Of a stretch of 38,176 bases of DNA, positions 10,045 through 20,216 are shown piece by piece. The translations under genes and the position numbers were made by a program. This stretch comes from Nitrosomonadales bacterium (lineage in GTDB: Bacteria > Pseudomonadota > Gammaproteobacteria > Burkholderiales > Gallionellaceae): the NCBI GenBank assembly GCA_947475825.1, contig CANJMS010000014.1, positions 1-38,176 on the forward strand. The letters are read 5' to 3'. The notes beneath the pieces are model-generated. The model saw only the letters and a list, made by a program, of their open reading frames with translations. It was not told where the DNA came from and did not search any database. Positions within the stretch are counted from its first letter, which is position 1, and each line of letters begins with the position of its first letter.

Positions 10045-12417
10045 ATGTTAACCAAAAGTGTGTCGGTTCTGTTGGCAATCTTTTTTGCACTGAGTAGCAT
10101 GACTGCTAATGCCGTTCTGGAGCGGGTAGGTCCGGTCGATCCGGCCAATGGATTCCCCAAATGGTATATGGACACCACCGGGGTGGCACTGGAGCTCTGC
10201 CTGCCACTCAATGCAGTCGAAGTGGACGGAGCCTATTGTTTATTGCTCCCGGGTGATCCACCCCAAGTTCCCGAGATATTTCCCAATGCATTTTTTGATG
10301 AGCATTTTTATGCAGGAGGAGAAGCGTCGTTCGTCAATCCCCGACGAGATATCAAACTCATTATGCATCTGGAGGCCGCCTTTGCAGGCGGCCAGGCCAA
10401 AGCAGGCGACCAGATAGCATTTACCCGTATCCGGCTTCAGCTGAATCCGGCACCTACCACCGGAACCTATCGCTTTATTCACCCCTATGGAGAGGAATCC
10501 ATCGAAGCTATTGCTGGCGATCGGATATATTTCACCGAGGATGTGGGCATTTGTGGCAATTTCGAATGTGCCATGCAAGGTCGCTTTGGTCCTTTCCTGC
10601 TGCCTTCTACGGTTTCCGGCGGTGCCGAACTACCCCCTGTGACAGGGCCGGTTCCCGGCAAGCTGTATATTGCCGACCCGGCTCGGTTAGGCCCAATTAC
10701 CGGCAGCCCGCTACCGGATTTCTTGGGTAATGATGGGGTATTGCGCAACCACAACATCTTCCGCATCGAAGGACCGCCTGGGTCAGAGCTGGGTGGCCCC
10801 GGGATCGATTTTCTGGAAACCTACAACTTCAGCTTGATGGGCCGTATCTTTACTGGCCAGATCCCCGGTAAGGTTACCGTGGATCGTGCGAGTTATACAA
10901 AGACCCCAACCACTCAGCAGGTAGATGTTTTTGCCAAAGCCTTTTCGACAGCTGCAAGCCGATTTCCTGCAGGCGTCCGCCCAGCTGGTGTTGCGCCAGT
11001 AACGTCTTTTTTTAGCGCGCCTTGTGGCACTGTAGTGAATGCCTTGGGTGAGGTGATCGGCCTGACTGCACCCACTGGTACGATACTTGAAACGTTGATG
11101 GCCGCGCAAAATAATTATCGTTGGGGTCAGATATTCCCTGATCCAGCCGCACCAACCCCCGATTCCGTCTGCGTGAAAGATAACTCCGGTGTGGACGCAT
11201 TTGGGCTAGCTGTCCCCGCCTATCACCAGTTACCGGTTAACGACGTGGTTACAGTCAATCAGGCAATATTTGATGCGGCAAATTCAACCCTGACCGTCAG
11301 CGCGGCATCCAGCGATCAAGTATCTTTGCCAACTCTGACATTGACCGGTTTCCCTGGCGATGCGACTAGTACCTCATTGGTGAACGGCACACTTACGTTA
11401 GCCGGCATAACTACACCTCCAACCAAAGTTCTGATTCTTTCATCCGCACGGGGAGTAGGTTTTGAAGATGTTGTGACCAGCGGTGCGCCAACAGTCGCGC
11501 CAACGCTCATTGCCGGGAACGATTCAGCGACCACACCTGAGGATACGGCGGTGATTATCCCGGTTATCACCGGGGATGCACTCGGTGGCGCACAGATAGA
11601 CCCCAACGTGACCCCAGTATCTTTAGCAATTGTTGGCGGTAGCACAAAAGCCACTTTGGCAATCAACAATGGCACTGGTGCAATCACGTATACCCCTGTT
11701 GTCGCAAATTTTAACGGTGTCGACACGTTCACCTACGTGGTAACGAACAATGGGTTAACCTCCAACCTTGCAACCGTTACAGTGAACGTTACACCGGTTA
11801 ATGATGCACCCGTCGCTGTAGCGGATACGGCTACAGGGGTCAGTGCCACCAATACACCCATCACCACTCAAGTATTGGCAAATGATACCGATGTCGATGG
11901 AGATGTGCTGACCATCGCAGCGGGTAGCCTGACTGCTCCGGTTGGACCGGTTGGTTCGGCATCCAGTGTAGTAGCCAATGCCAACGGCACAGTTACCTTC
12001 ACCGGCAACACGGTAGGCACATACGTCTTTACCTACCGGGCAACCGATGGAATTGCGCTTTCCGCGCCAGCCAGTGTGACAGTTACCCTGAGCTCTGCAG
12101 AAATAGTCAATGTGACTCAGGCTACATACGTCACCCGAACAAACCGTTGGAAATTTGCCGGGACTAGCAGTGTCACAAGCGCTCCACGCACCTTGACGGC
12201 TAGATTCGCAGGTTTGGTTGGCGGTCTGCCTTGCAATGCCAGTGGTCGGCTAATAGGATCGGGCGTGGCTTTGGCAAACACTAACGCCTTTGCCTTTGAT
12301 GTCTTTACTCAGGTTAACAGTGCGATAGATCCACGTAAAACCAACTGCAATGCGGTGCGTATTGATTCAACCCCCTTTCTTGGCGTTGACCTTTCTACAC
12401 CGATTTTAGTCCAGTAA
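10045..12417 (+). CDS. Secreted cadherin-like/Ig-fold repeat protein
   Basis: AGGAG before ATG 10045; signal peptide MLTKSVSVLLAIFFALSSMTANA; repeats such as VTPVNDAPVAVADTATGVSATNTPITTQVLANDTDVDGDVLTI. Confidence 0.85.
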   Translation: MLTKSVSVLLAIFFALSSMTANAVLERVGPVDPANGFPKWYMDTTGVALELCLPLNAVEVDGAYCLLLPGDPPQVPEIFPNAFFDEHFYAGGEASFVNPRRDIKLIMHLEAAFAGGQAKAGDQIAFTRIRLQLNPAPTTGTYRFIHPYGEESIEAIAGDRIYFTEDVGICGNFECAMQGRFGPFLLPSTVSGGAELPPVTGPVPGKLYIADPARLGPITGSPLPDFLGNDGVLRNHNIFRIEGPPGSELGGPGIDFLETYNFSLMGRIFTGQIPGKVTVDRASYTKTPTTQQVDVFAKAFSTAASRFPAGVRPAGVAPVTSFFSAPCGTVVNALGEVIGLTAPTGTILETLMAAQNNYRWGQIFPDPAAPTPDSVCVKDNSGVDAFGLAVPAYHQLPVNDVVTVNQAIFDAANSTLTVSAASSDQVSLPTLTLTGFPGDATSTSLVNGTLTLAGITTPPTKVLILSSARGVGFEDVVTSGAPTVAPTLIAGNDSATTPEDTAVIIPVITGDALGGAQIDPNVTPVSLAIVGGSTKATLAINNGTGAITYTPVVANFNGVDTFTYVVTNNGLTSNLATVTVNVTPVNDAPVAVADTATGVSATNTPITTQVLANDTDVDGDVLTIAAGSLTAPVGPVGSASSVVANANGTVTFTGNTVGTYVFTYRATDGIALSAPASVTVTLSSAEIVNVTQATYVTRTNRWKFAGTSSVTSAPRTLTARFAGLVGGLPCNASGRLIGSGVALANTNAFAFDVFTQVNSAIDPRKTNCNAVRIDSTPFLGVDLSTPILVQ

Positions 12418-12444
12418 TCCATTTGTTAAGGAAGATCTAAAAAA

Positions 12445-15400
12445 ATGACAACCACGAATCTCGGCACACTCAACCAAACAGCCTTTCCTGCGCGCGCCAA
12501 AGCAATAAAACAAGCCAAGCGCGAAATGGTTGATGGTATTGATCCATCATTCAATCAAGACGAACCTGATCAGACGCTGGCTCAAAATACGCTAGAGGAC
12601 ACTCCTCAAGATGTGCCACAAGATGCGGTTCAAGATAACCCTCAAGATCTAATATCTGAATCGGCACCGATAAAAACTGTAGAGCCTGGTATATCCAGCG
12701 CAAGTGAAACAATCGGTGGGGCAGCTGGTGGAAGTGGGGTTGCTGGTGGAAGTGTGGTCTCTGGCGGAAGTGTGGTTGCTGGTGGAAGTGTGGTCTCTGG
12801 TGGAAGTGTGGTCTCTGGCGGAAGTGGGGTCATCGGTGGAGCAGTCAGCGCAGGTGAATCATCCGCATTTGCACTCTCCAATGTTGTGGGTGTCGTGGGC
12901 GGTGTAAGCGTCACCGCTGGCGGTTTGCTGGTAGCAGGCGGCGGAGTCGCAGCACTCGCAGTTTTGGGGGGCGGTAGTGGAGGTAACTCGGCAGGAACTG
13001 GAGCAGGGGCAGGGGGGGTGAACACCCAGTCACCGGTGCTCACCGCCAACAGCATGATAATGCTCGCAGATGCGCCCATTATTCTGAACGCCACAAACTT
13101 TGACGCAACCGATGCTGACCTGAATCCGGCACCAACCACGCTGACCTTCACAGTAAGCGGTGTCACTGGTGGCGAGTTCCGGTTAGTTGCCGACAATACT
13201 GTGGTCACCAGCTTCACCAATGTGCAAATTGCAGCAGGCGCAATACAGTTCGTTAGCAGCAATGCGCCCAATGCGCCACCAAGTTATCTTGCTGCCGTGA
13301 GTGATGGAAAGAACACCAGTACCCCAGCGGCGGCTGCTATTTCCTACACATACAGCTATGCAGGGACTATACCTGACACCAATATCGTTGAAGGTGTCAA
13401 CGGTGGAATTGACACAATACGCACGACGGCCACAGCTGATCTGAGCGCTTTGACCGTGAATGGTGTGGCTGCTCTGAGAGGAGCCGGCACCAATGAAGGC
13501 ATTGAACAAATTCTAATTGCCACGGGTACCACTGCAACCTTCAATGGCGCACAGTTATCCGGCAACACCCTCGCTATTAACGAATCCGCAGCCGGCACGA
13601 CCAATCTGATTATCAATGTGGCTACGGGCACGACTACCACTTTTGCCAACCTGACTTTCGGTGCATTCGCAGGCGGTGACGCATTTGGTAATGGTGTAGA
13701 TACCATCACCATCAACGGCGCGGGTGGTGCCGAAAATATTACGGGCACCAGCCTTAAGGACACTATTAATGGTGGCAATGGCGATAATGTTATTACTGGC
13801 GGGGGGGGTGCGGATTCACTCAACGGTGGCGTTAACGATGACACTTTTATTTTTGCCACACAAGAAAACTTGGCTGCGGCCGTGACAATCAATGGCGGGG
13901 GGGGTAATGACCAGATTCAAATGGCGGCGGCGGCCATCCTGACCGACACGGATTTTGCTTCAGCAATAAGCATTGAAACTTTAACGTTATCTGGCGCGAG
14001 CACCGTTACGTTAGGCATCAATGCCAATACGGCAGGCATAGTGAATGTTGTCACCGGAACTGGCGCAACAAACCTCACCAGCACCGACATTGCCACACTC
14101 AATATCAATACAGCAGCGCTGGCACAAAACACCCTGCTGACGTTGGCGGGAGGCACGTCAAAAATCGTCACCGGTTTGGTTGGTAACCTGCAAGCCAACG
14201 GTCTAACTGGCGTGATTACAGGCGATGCGTTCGACAACGGCATCAGCATCACTACTGGATCGGCGGCCACTTCCATCACTGCTAACGGAGCAGGTGACCT
14301 GATCTCGACCAACGCAGCAGTGCTGGCTGACAACATTACACTCACCTTGATAGGCTCTGCGGATGAAACCGTCACGGGCTTGATTGGCGATATCGTGGCA
14401 AGTGACATGACTGGCGCAATGAACGTGACCACTGGATCGGTGGCCAGCGGATTATCAATTGCCGTGGGTAGAGGTCCCAATTCGGTCAACACCAGTGCAC
14501 TGGCCAACAATCAGGTACTAACCTTGACGGGCGGCTCTACGACGACAGTATCAGGTTTAACGGGTGACGTGATGGCAAGCAGCCTGATTGGCTCTCTATC
14601 TATTTTCGCTGGCAACAATATAGATGACCAAAACATCAGTATCACCACTGGTGCGGCGGCCACTTCCATCACTGCTAACGGAGCAAACGATGTAATCTCG
14701 ACCAACGCGGCGGCGCTGGCTGACAACATTACACTCACCTTAATCGGCTCGGCTGCAGAAACCGTCACGGGCTTGATTGGCGATGTCGTGGCAAGTAGCC
14801 TGACCGGGTCACTGAACGTAACCACAGGAGCCGTGGCCGGACTATCAATTGCCACTGGTAGCCGCTCCAATTCAATCAACGCCAGTGCGTTGATCGGTAA
14901 CCAGCTGTTAACCTTGACCGGCAGCACTGCGGCGACTGTCACCTTACCTAATGGTGACCTTGCTGCAAGTGCTTATACCGGCAATATCACTGTAACCGCT
15001 ACTGTAGGCTCCCACATAATTACGACAGGAAGTGGCAACGACACCATCAATGGTGGCGCGGGTGCAGACATCATCACGAGCGGCGCGGGCAATGACAATA
15101 TTACTGGGGGGGGCGGTGCGGATACGCTCAACGGCGGCCTTAACGATGACATCTTTAATTTTGCCTCGCAAGTAAACTTGGCTGCGGCCGTGATTATCAA
15201 TGGCGGAGTGGGTAATGACCGCATTCAAATGACGGGGCCAGTCACACTCACCGATACAGACTTCAAAGACCCCTTTTCGGATGCAACCAAAGTAACCAGT
15301 ATTGAGACCTTGGGTTTAACGGGCGCGAATACCATTACATTGGGACTCCATGCGAATACAGCAGGTATAGTGAATGTGGTCACCGGAACTGGCGCGACGA

Positions 15401-17733
15401 CCCTCACCAGCACCGACATTGCCTCGCTCAATGTCACTGCCAGCACGCTGGGGGACAATGTGGTTTTGAGCATGTTTGGCTCGTCTGCGGCAACCGTCAA
15501 TCTAACTTTGGGTGACCTGGCTGCCAGCCTTTATACCGGCGACCTCACCGTGACCGCTACTACTGGCACCAATACAATCACGACCGGGAGTGGCAACGAC
15601 ACTATTACAGGTGGGGCGGGTGTTGATGCCATTAACAGTGGAATAGGCAGTGACACCATCATTGTGAATGGGGGTCACTCATCACGTGTACTTGTAGGCG
15701 GGAATGGTAACGATACCGGAGAAGATACGATCACGGGATTTGATGTGACCACCGATACGTTGAGAATCGTGGCAACCAATGTAGCCAATTTTGAGCATGG
15801 GACACATACCACCATTGGAACCGCTGCAGGTGGAACAACTGGAACTGGTGCAGACAGCTACACAAACTTGACGGGGCTGGTCAGTCTCGATGGCAACACA
15901 ACTTTTACGGGTGGTAATGATGTTGTCGTTACCTTCGTTGCACCGACTGGTCTCGCGTTTAGCGAAACAAACTTTGAGGCCCGCCTAGCATACAATCTGG
16001 CAGGCTCACTTGGTGATGACACCATCATTGGCGGAGAATTGAATGACACGCTCTCGGGCAGCGCGGGAGATGACATCCTCACGGGCGGTTTGGGAGATGA
16101 CATCCTCGTGGGCGGCGAGGGAAAAGACACCCTCACGGGAGGCACAGGTTCGGATACTTTTTTGATCAATGCCGCAGTGAATTTATTGACTAGTGATAGT
16201 CTTGGTGCTAACAGAGATCGTATTATCGACTTCAATACAGACGAAGATTTTATTCTGCTGCGTGCCACGGGGGTCAGCAACTTCAGTTTACCGATCAATG
16301 TGCGTGGCGTTGGCGGGGATTATAAGGCCGATCTGATTGCCACCTTCCTGACGGGTGATAAAATCACCGACGTTGGCGTCGTTGCTTGGACGGATGCCAC
16401 CGCCCAGGCTGCAACGATTGTTGACCTGACTGGCACGGCTGGAGACGACATTCTTGGCGGGGGCGCCAATGCGGATACCCTCAATGGCGGTGCGGGGAAT
16501 GACATTCTCACCGGCGGCGGCGGCGGCACGGATATCCTCACAGGCGGTGCAGGTGCAGATACCTTTGTGTTCAATGCCGTGGTAGGTGCATCCAGTGATA
16601 GCAACGGCGGTGTTTCTACCGATATTATTACTGACTTTGAAGCGGGCACGGATTTTGTGTTGCTTCGTGCGACCAATGTCAACAACTTCAGCGTGGCAGA
16701 CAATGTAACCGTAGATGCTGCCACATCAAATTATGTGGCTGATCTGGATCCTTTGGATACAGGGGATGTCCGTTTCTTCTTTAATACTGCAGCCCTTACC
16801 AATGAGCTGGCAAATGCGCAGGCCCGAGCTGCCACTATTGTAGACCTGACCGGCACGATTGATGCCGATACGCTTGTCGGGGGTGTCAATGCAGACACCC
16901 TCACGGGCGGTCTGGGTGCAGATATCCTCGAGGGTGGCGCAGGTGCGGATACCTTTGTGTTCAATGCCGTGGTGGCTGATGCATTTATTGTTGGATCAAG
17001 CGATAGCAATGGTGGTGTCGGTGTCTGGGATACAATTATCGATTTCGAAATCGACAATACGGGCACGCTGCCCGTGCCCGTAGATACCATTCTGCTGCGT
17101 GCAACCAATGTCAGCACCTTTGACGTGGCAACCGATGTGACTGTATTGGGAGAGATTTATACCGCTAATCTGGATAAGGATGTGGCTAATCTGGGGGATG
17201 TTGTGTTCTTCTCAAGCACTGCTTTTGATACGAATGCCGTGGCTAGAGCTGCCACCATTGTAGACCTGACCGGCACGATTGGTGTCGATACTCTTGTCGG
17301 GGGTGCAAATAATGACATCCTGAACGGTAATTTGGGCAGCGACACGTTGACTGGAGGCTTAGGCTCAGATAAATTTGTATTTAATTCGGACTTGAGTGTT
17401 AATAACGTTGACATCATCACGGACTTTACAGTGGGCATAGATCACATCATGCTGGGGGGTCCATTTGATGCAATTGCCGCATTGGATATACCGGGAGTGG
17501 CAATTAATGCGGGCAACTTCTTCTCCGGAGCGACCATTTTGGATACCAGTGGTGCGACTGGTCTTGACACCCTCGGTATTTCCTTGGGGGTCGATGATTT
17601 CATCAAGTACGAAACGAACACGGGTAAATTGTTCTACGATGCAGACGGTAACGGTACGGGTGCTATGGTGCAATTTGCTACGTTAAGTAATATACCGACT
17701 GACATCACCGCAGCCAGCTTTATTTTGATTTAA
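12445..17733 (+). CDS. Giant RTX (calcium-binding) repeat protein, probable type I secretion substrate/adhesin
   Basis: 1762 aa; Gly/Ser/Val linker, CSPG/cadherin-like segment, many GGxGxDxL(T/N)GG RTX nonapeptides, C-terminus LFYDADGNGTGAMVQFATLSNIPTDITAASFILI typical of T1SS RTX substrates. Confidence 0.9.
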   Translation: MTTTNLGTLNQTAFPARAKAIKQAKREMVDGIDPSFNQDEPDQTLAQNTLEDTPQDVPQDAVQDNPQDLISESAPIKTVEPGISSASETIGGAAGGSGVAGGSVVSGGSVVAGGSVVSGGSVVSGGSGVIGGAVSAGESSAFALSNVVGVVGGVSVTAGGLLVAGGGVAALAVLGGGSGGNSAGTGAGAGGVNTQSPVLTANSMIMLADAPIILNATNFDATDADLNPAPTTLTFTVSGVTGGEFRLVADNTVVTSFTNVQIAAGAIQFVSSNAPNAPPSYLAAVSDGKNTSTPAAAAISYTYSYAGTIPDTNIVEGVNGGIDTIRTTATADLSALTVNGVAALRGAGTNEGIEQILIATGTTATFNGAQLSGNTLAINESAAGTTNLIINVATGTTTTFANLTFGAFAGGDAFGNGVDTITINGAGGAENITGTSLKDTINGGNGDNVITGGGGADSLNGGVNDDTFIFATQENLAAAVTINGGGGNDQIQMAAAAILTDTDFASAISIETLTLSGASTVTLGINANTAGIVNVVTGTGATNLTSTDIATLNINTAALAQNTLLTLAGGTSKIVTGLVGNLQANGLTGVITGDAFDNGISITTGSAATSITANGAGDLISTNAAVLADNITLTLIGSADETVTGLIGDIVASDMTGAMNVTTGSVASGLSIAVGRGPNSVNTSALANNQVLTLTGGSTTTVSGLTGDVMASSLIGSLSIFAGNNIDDQNISITTGAAATSITANGANDVISTNAAALADNITLTLIGSAAETVTGLIGDVVASSLTGSLNVTTGAVAGLSIATGSRSNSINASALIGNQLLTLTGSTAATVTLPNGDLAASAYTGNITVTATVGSHIITTGSGNDTINGGAGADIITSGAGNDNITGGGGADTLNGGLNDDIFNFASQVNLAAAVIINGGVGNDRIQMTGPVTLTDTDFKDPFSDATKVTSIETLGLTGANTITLGLHANTAGIVNVVTGTGATTLTSTDIASLNVTASTLGDNVVLSMFGSSAATVNLTLGDLAASLYTGDLTVTATTGTNTITTGSGNDTITGGAGVDAINSGIGSDTIIVNGGHSSRVLVGGNGNDTGEDTITGFDVTTDTLRIVATNVANFEHGTHTTIGTAAGGTTGTGADSYTNLTGLVSLDGNTTFTGGNDVVVTFVAPTGLAFSETNFEARLAYNLAGSLGDDTIIGGELNDTLSGSAGDDILTGGLGDDILVGGEGKDTLTGGTGSDTFLINAAVNLLTSDSLGANRDRIIDFNTDEDFILLRATGVSNFSLPINVRGVGGDYKADLIATFLTGDKITDVGVVAWTDATAQAATIVDLTGTAGDDILGGGANADTLNGGAGNDILTGGGGGTDILTGGAGADTFVFNAVVGASSDSNGGVSTDIITDFEAGTDFVLLRATNVNNFSVADNVTVDAATSNYVADLDPLDTGDVRFFFNTAALTNELANAQARAATIVDLTGTIDADTLVGGVNADTLTGGLGADILEGGAGADTFVFNAVVADAFIVGSSDSNGGVGVWDTIIDFEIDNTGTLPVPVDTILLRATNVSTFDVATDVTVLGEIYTANLDKDVANLGDVVFFSSTAFDTNAVARAATIVDLTGTIGVDTLVGGANNDILNGNLGSDTLTGGLGSDKFVFNSDLSVNNVDIITDFTVGIDHIMLGGPFDAIAALDIPGVAINAGNFFSGATILDTSGATGLDTLGISLGVDDFIKYETNTGKLFYDADGNGTGAMVQFATLSNIPTDITAASFILI
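12716..12842 (+). repeat. 18-bp tandem repeat (GGTGGAAGTGTGGTCTCT)n
   Basis: About six imperfect units encoding GGSVVS/GGSVVA. Confidence 0.85.
16411..17400 (+). repeat. 420-bp (140-aa) tandem modules in the RTX protein
   Basis: AATIVDLTGT... coding blocks begin at 16411, 16831, 17251 (exactly 420 bp apart); a diverged related block begins near 15988. Confidence 0.85.
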
Positions 17734-17757
17734 CCTACGTCAAGATATAATTTGCAT

Positions 17758-18612
17758 ATGGAACAGAAGTCACATCCCGTTACAAGCACACCTTCCCCGG
17801 CTCTGATAAGCGCATTGGTGCATATATTGCGCCCCTTAGTTAAGCTTTTGCTTAACCGCGGTGTTACCTACCCCTATCTAACAAATCTCTTAAAGTCCTT
17901 GTATGTGGATGTGGCGACCCGTGAATTTCAATTAGCCGATAAACCACAAACGGATAGCCGCCTGAGTTTGCTTACCGGCTTACATCGCAAAGACATAAAA
18001 CGCCTAGCGACTAGCTTAGAGTCAGCTGATACCATGCCGGCAATTGTTTCGTTGGGTGCGACGCTCATTGCCCGCTGGAGCGCGGACCCTGATTATCTGG
18101 ATGAATCTGGCCAACCACGCACTCTTCCGCGTTTTGCTGCAGAAGGTAAAGTTTCTTTTGAATCGCTGGTTACAGGAGTGAATAAGGATATTCGGCCCCG
18201 TTCTGTTCTGGATGAGTGGTTACGGCTAGGTGTTGTTAAGATGGATGATAACAATCATTTATGTCTGAGTACCGCGGCATTTATCCCTGCACAAGGGGCG
18301 GATGAAATGTCATTTTATTTTGGCCAGAATATACATGACCACCTCTCTGCTACCGTGCATAATCTAACGCAAAATTCCGCGCCATTCCTTGAACGCAGCG
18401 TTTATTACGATAACTTAACCCCGGAATCTGTAACAAAACTGTCGGAATTATCGCGTACATTGGGTATGCGAACTTTGCAAGCAGTTAATCGCCAAGCATT
18501 GGAGTTGGAGCGTGCGGATCAAGGCAAGTCTGAGGCAAACCATCGCATGAATTTCGGCATCTATTTTTTTAGTGAATCTATCTTAAATAGTGACCTCGAC
18601 CAACAAGGATAA
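17758..18612 (+). CDS. DUF6502-like protein
   Basis: ALISALVHILRPLVKLLLNRGVTYPYLTNLLKSLYVDVATREF...DSRLSLLTGLHRKDIKRL resembles DUF6502 proteins from memory; ATG at 17758 (ORF also has upstream TTG 17752). Confidence 0.75.
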   Translation: MEQKSHPVTSTPSPALISALVHILRPLVKLLLNRGVTYPYLTNLLKSLYVDVATREFQLADKPQTDSRLSLLTGLHRKDIKRLATSLESADTMPAIVSLGATLIARWSADPDYLDESGQPRTLPRFAAEGKVSFESLVTGVNKDIRPRSVLDEWLRLGVVKMDDNNHLCLSTAAFIPAQGADEMSFYFGQNIHDHLSATVHNLTQNSAPFLERSVYYDNLTPESVTKLSELSRTLGMRTLQAVNRQALELERADQGKSEANHRMNFGIYFFSESILNSDLDQQG

Positions 18613-18617
18613 AGATC

Positions 18618-20030
18618 GTGACTAACCAAATTAAAAACTCAATACGATCATTCTTGTTACTTGTTCTTCTTGGCATGATGCCATTTGCATTGGCCGAGAA
18701 TTTTTGTAACACAGGTAAGACAGGCGGCAAAGGCGGCATAGGTGGCACTGGAAATGCCGATGTGGTGACGGGTTGCACCTCCAATAAACAAACAGATAGT
18801 CGCAAAGGTGGCATAGGCGGCACTGGAAATCAGCCATCTGCAGATGGCATAGGCGGTACTGGAAATCAGGCAGCTACAGACGGCATAGGCGGTACTGGAA
18901 ATCAGGCAGCTACAGATGGAATAGGCGGGACTGGAATTATTGGAATCATCACCGATTTTGGTAGCATCTGGGTGAACGGTATTCGGGTGCAATATGATGC
19001 AACTACCCCTGTGCAAGCGTATGGTGCGACAGTGGCTGCGGATAAGCTTGCGCTCGGACAAGTGGTCGCGGTTGAGGCCACAGGATCAGAGAATGTCATG
19101 CGAGCAAAACAAATTACTGTGTTGAATGTGGTAACCGGACCTATAGGAGAAATTAATTTGGTGCAGAATCAAATTACAGTTTTAGGGCAGGTTATACGCG
19201 TGACTTCCGAGACACATAACACAGCACTTCAAGATTTAAAGATCGGCGATCCTGTTCGGATTAGCGGATTGCGCGAAACACGTGGCATTATTGTCGCAAC
19301 ACGAATTGATCCTGCACCGCGAGATGTAATGGAGGTAACTGGACGCGTAGATAAGCTGGTCAACAATGGTTTTAATATAGCTAATCTACCTGTTTCTGCG
19401 GCTGCAATAACTGGTTTGGAAGTTGGGCGTGAGGTACGCGTTGCCGGCACGTGGGATGGTCAACAGTTACACGCTCGGCAGATTAAGATCGAACCTGTGC
19501 TTCCATTTGACGGCAAAATTGAGCAGCTTTCACTACAAGGTTATGTCGCCACATTTAATAATCAGGGGCGCATTCGGCTGGGAGCGGCTGAGATCGAAAT
19601 ACCCAAAAATCTAGCTGTGCCCGGCACGGACGGACTAAATAATTCTAATTCAAGTGCTTCCACTGACTCCCAACCCGAAATGCGTATTCATGTCCGCGTT
19701 CGTATTGATGCTGATCGCAGATTGGTAGCTGAACGCATAGAAGTTGAACGACATGTCCAAGGTCAAGATCGTCGCATTCAACAGGAATTAAATTCCGGCA
19801 AGAGTCAAAAAAATCATGCCGAGCTTCCCGTGCGTGATGGACATTCTAATCGTGATAGTGGGGGAGAGGTTGAGGAAGATGGTCATAGACACCCAGAGCG
19901 TGCTGACCGTGCTGACCGTGCTGACCGTGCTGACCGTGCTGACCGTGCTGACCGTGCTGACCGTGCTGAAAGCATTCGCCATTCTGAGTCTGGGTCTGGG
20001 TCCGGGCGTGACCACCCTGAAGATAATTAA
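18618..20030 (+). CDS. DUF5666-like exported protein with Gly-rich N-terminal and RAD-repeat C-terminal regions
   Basis: GTG start; signal peptide SIRSFLLLVLLGMMPFALA; (GGIGGTGNQAATD)n; repeated OB-like segments GPIGEINLVQNQITVLGQVIRV, VTGRVDKLVNNGFNI; (RAD)n. Confidence 0.8.
   Translation: MTNQIKNSIRSFLLLVLLGMMPFALAENFCNTGKTGGKGGIGGTGNADVVTGCTSNKQTDSRKGGIGGTGNQPSADGIGGTGNQAATDGIGGTGNQAATDGIGGTGIIGIITDFGSIWVNGIRVQYDATTPVQAYGATVAADKLALGQVVAVEATGSENVMRAKQITVLNVVTGPIGEINLVQNQITVLGQVIRVTSETHNTALQDLKIGDPVRISGLRETRGIIVATRIDPAPRDVMEVTGRVDKLVNNGFNIANLPVSAAAITGLEVGREVRVAGTWDGQQLHARQIKIEPVLPFDGKIEQLSLQGYVATFNNQGRIRLGAAEIEIPKNLAVPGTDGLNNSNSSASTDSQPEMRIHVRVRIDADRRLVAERIEVERHVQGQDRRIQQELNSGKSQKNHAELPVRDGHSNRDSGGEVEEDGHRHPERADRADRADRADRADRADRADRAESIRHSESGSGSGRDHPEDN
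18735..18945 (+). repeat. About 36-bp tandem repeats encoding GIGGTGNQAATD
   Basis: GGCATAGGCGGTACTGGAAATCAGGCAGCTACAGAC-type units repeated. Confidence 0.85.
19899..19970 (+). repeat. 9-bp tandem repeat (CGTGCTGAC)7-8
   Basis: Encodes (RAD)7RAE; uninterrupted identical units. Confidence 0.95.
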
Positions 20031-20216
20031 TCAAGATGTCTGCAATTAATGCGAAATTAGATTTCTTTACAAATATAAGAAACATGTTTCAAGGTACGCA
20101 CTTAAATTTAACCACGAGTGATGTCTGGCATAGCTCCAATTAAAACTGAAAATAGCCTCCCTTACCTGCCCGCTTATCCTTTTAAGGCACCATGTATTTT
20201 GTCAAAGTTAAATACA

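Noticed and set aside
12642-17438. Many long minus-strand ORFs (e.g. 12642..13271, 13356..13892, 13917..14510, 14511..14942, 15858..16298, 16320..16724)
   Set aside because: Antisense shadows of the Thr/Gly/Ala/Asp-rich repetitive RTX gene; biased composition (P/S/V/T) and no RBS.
18735-18945. Regular repeats in the DUF5666-like gene considered as CRISPR
   Set aside because: No unique spacers; repeats are in-frame protein-coding and contiguous.
19788-20085. ORFs with VLT, TVS and GQH repeats
   Set aside because: Alternate-frame readings of the 9-bp RAD array.
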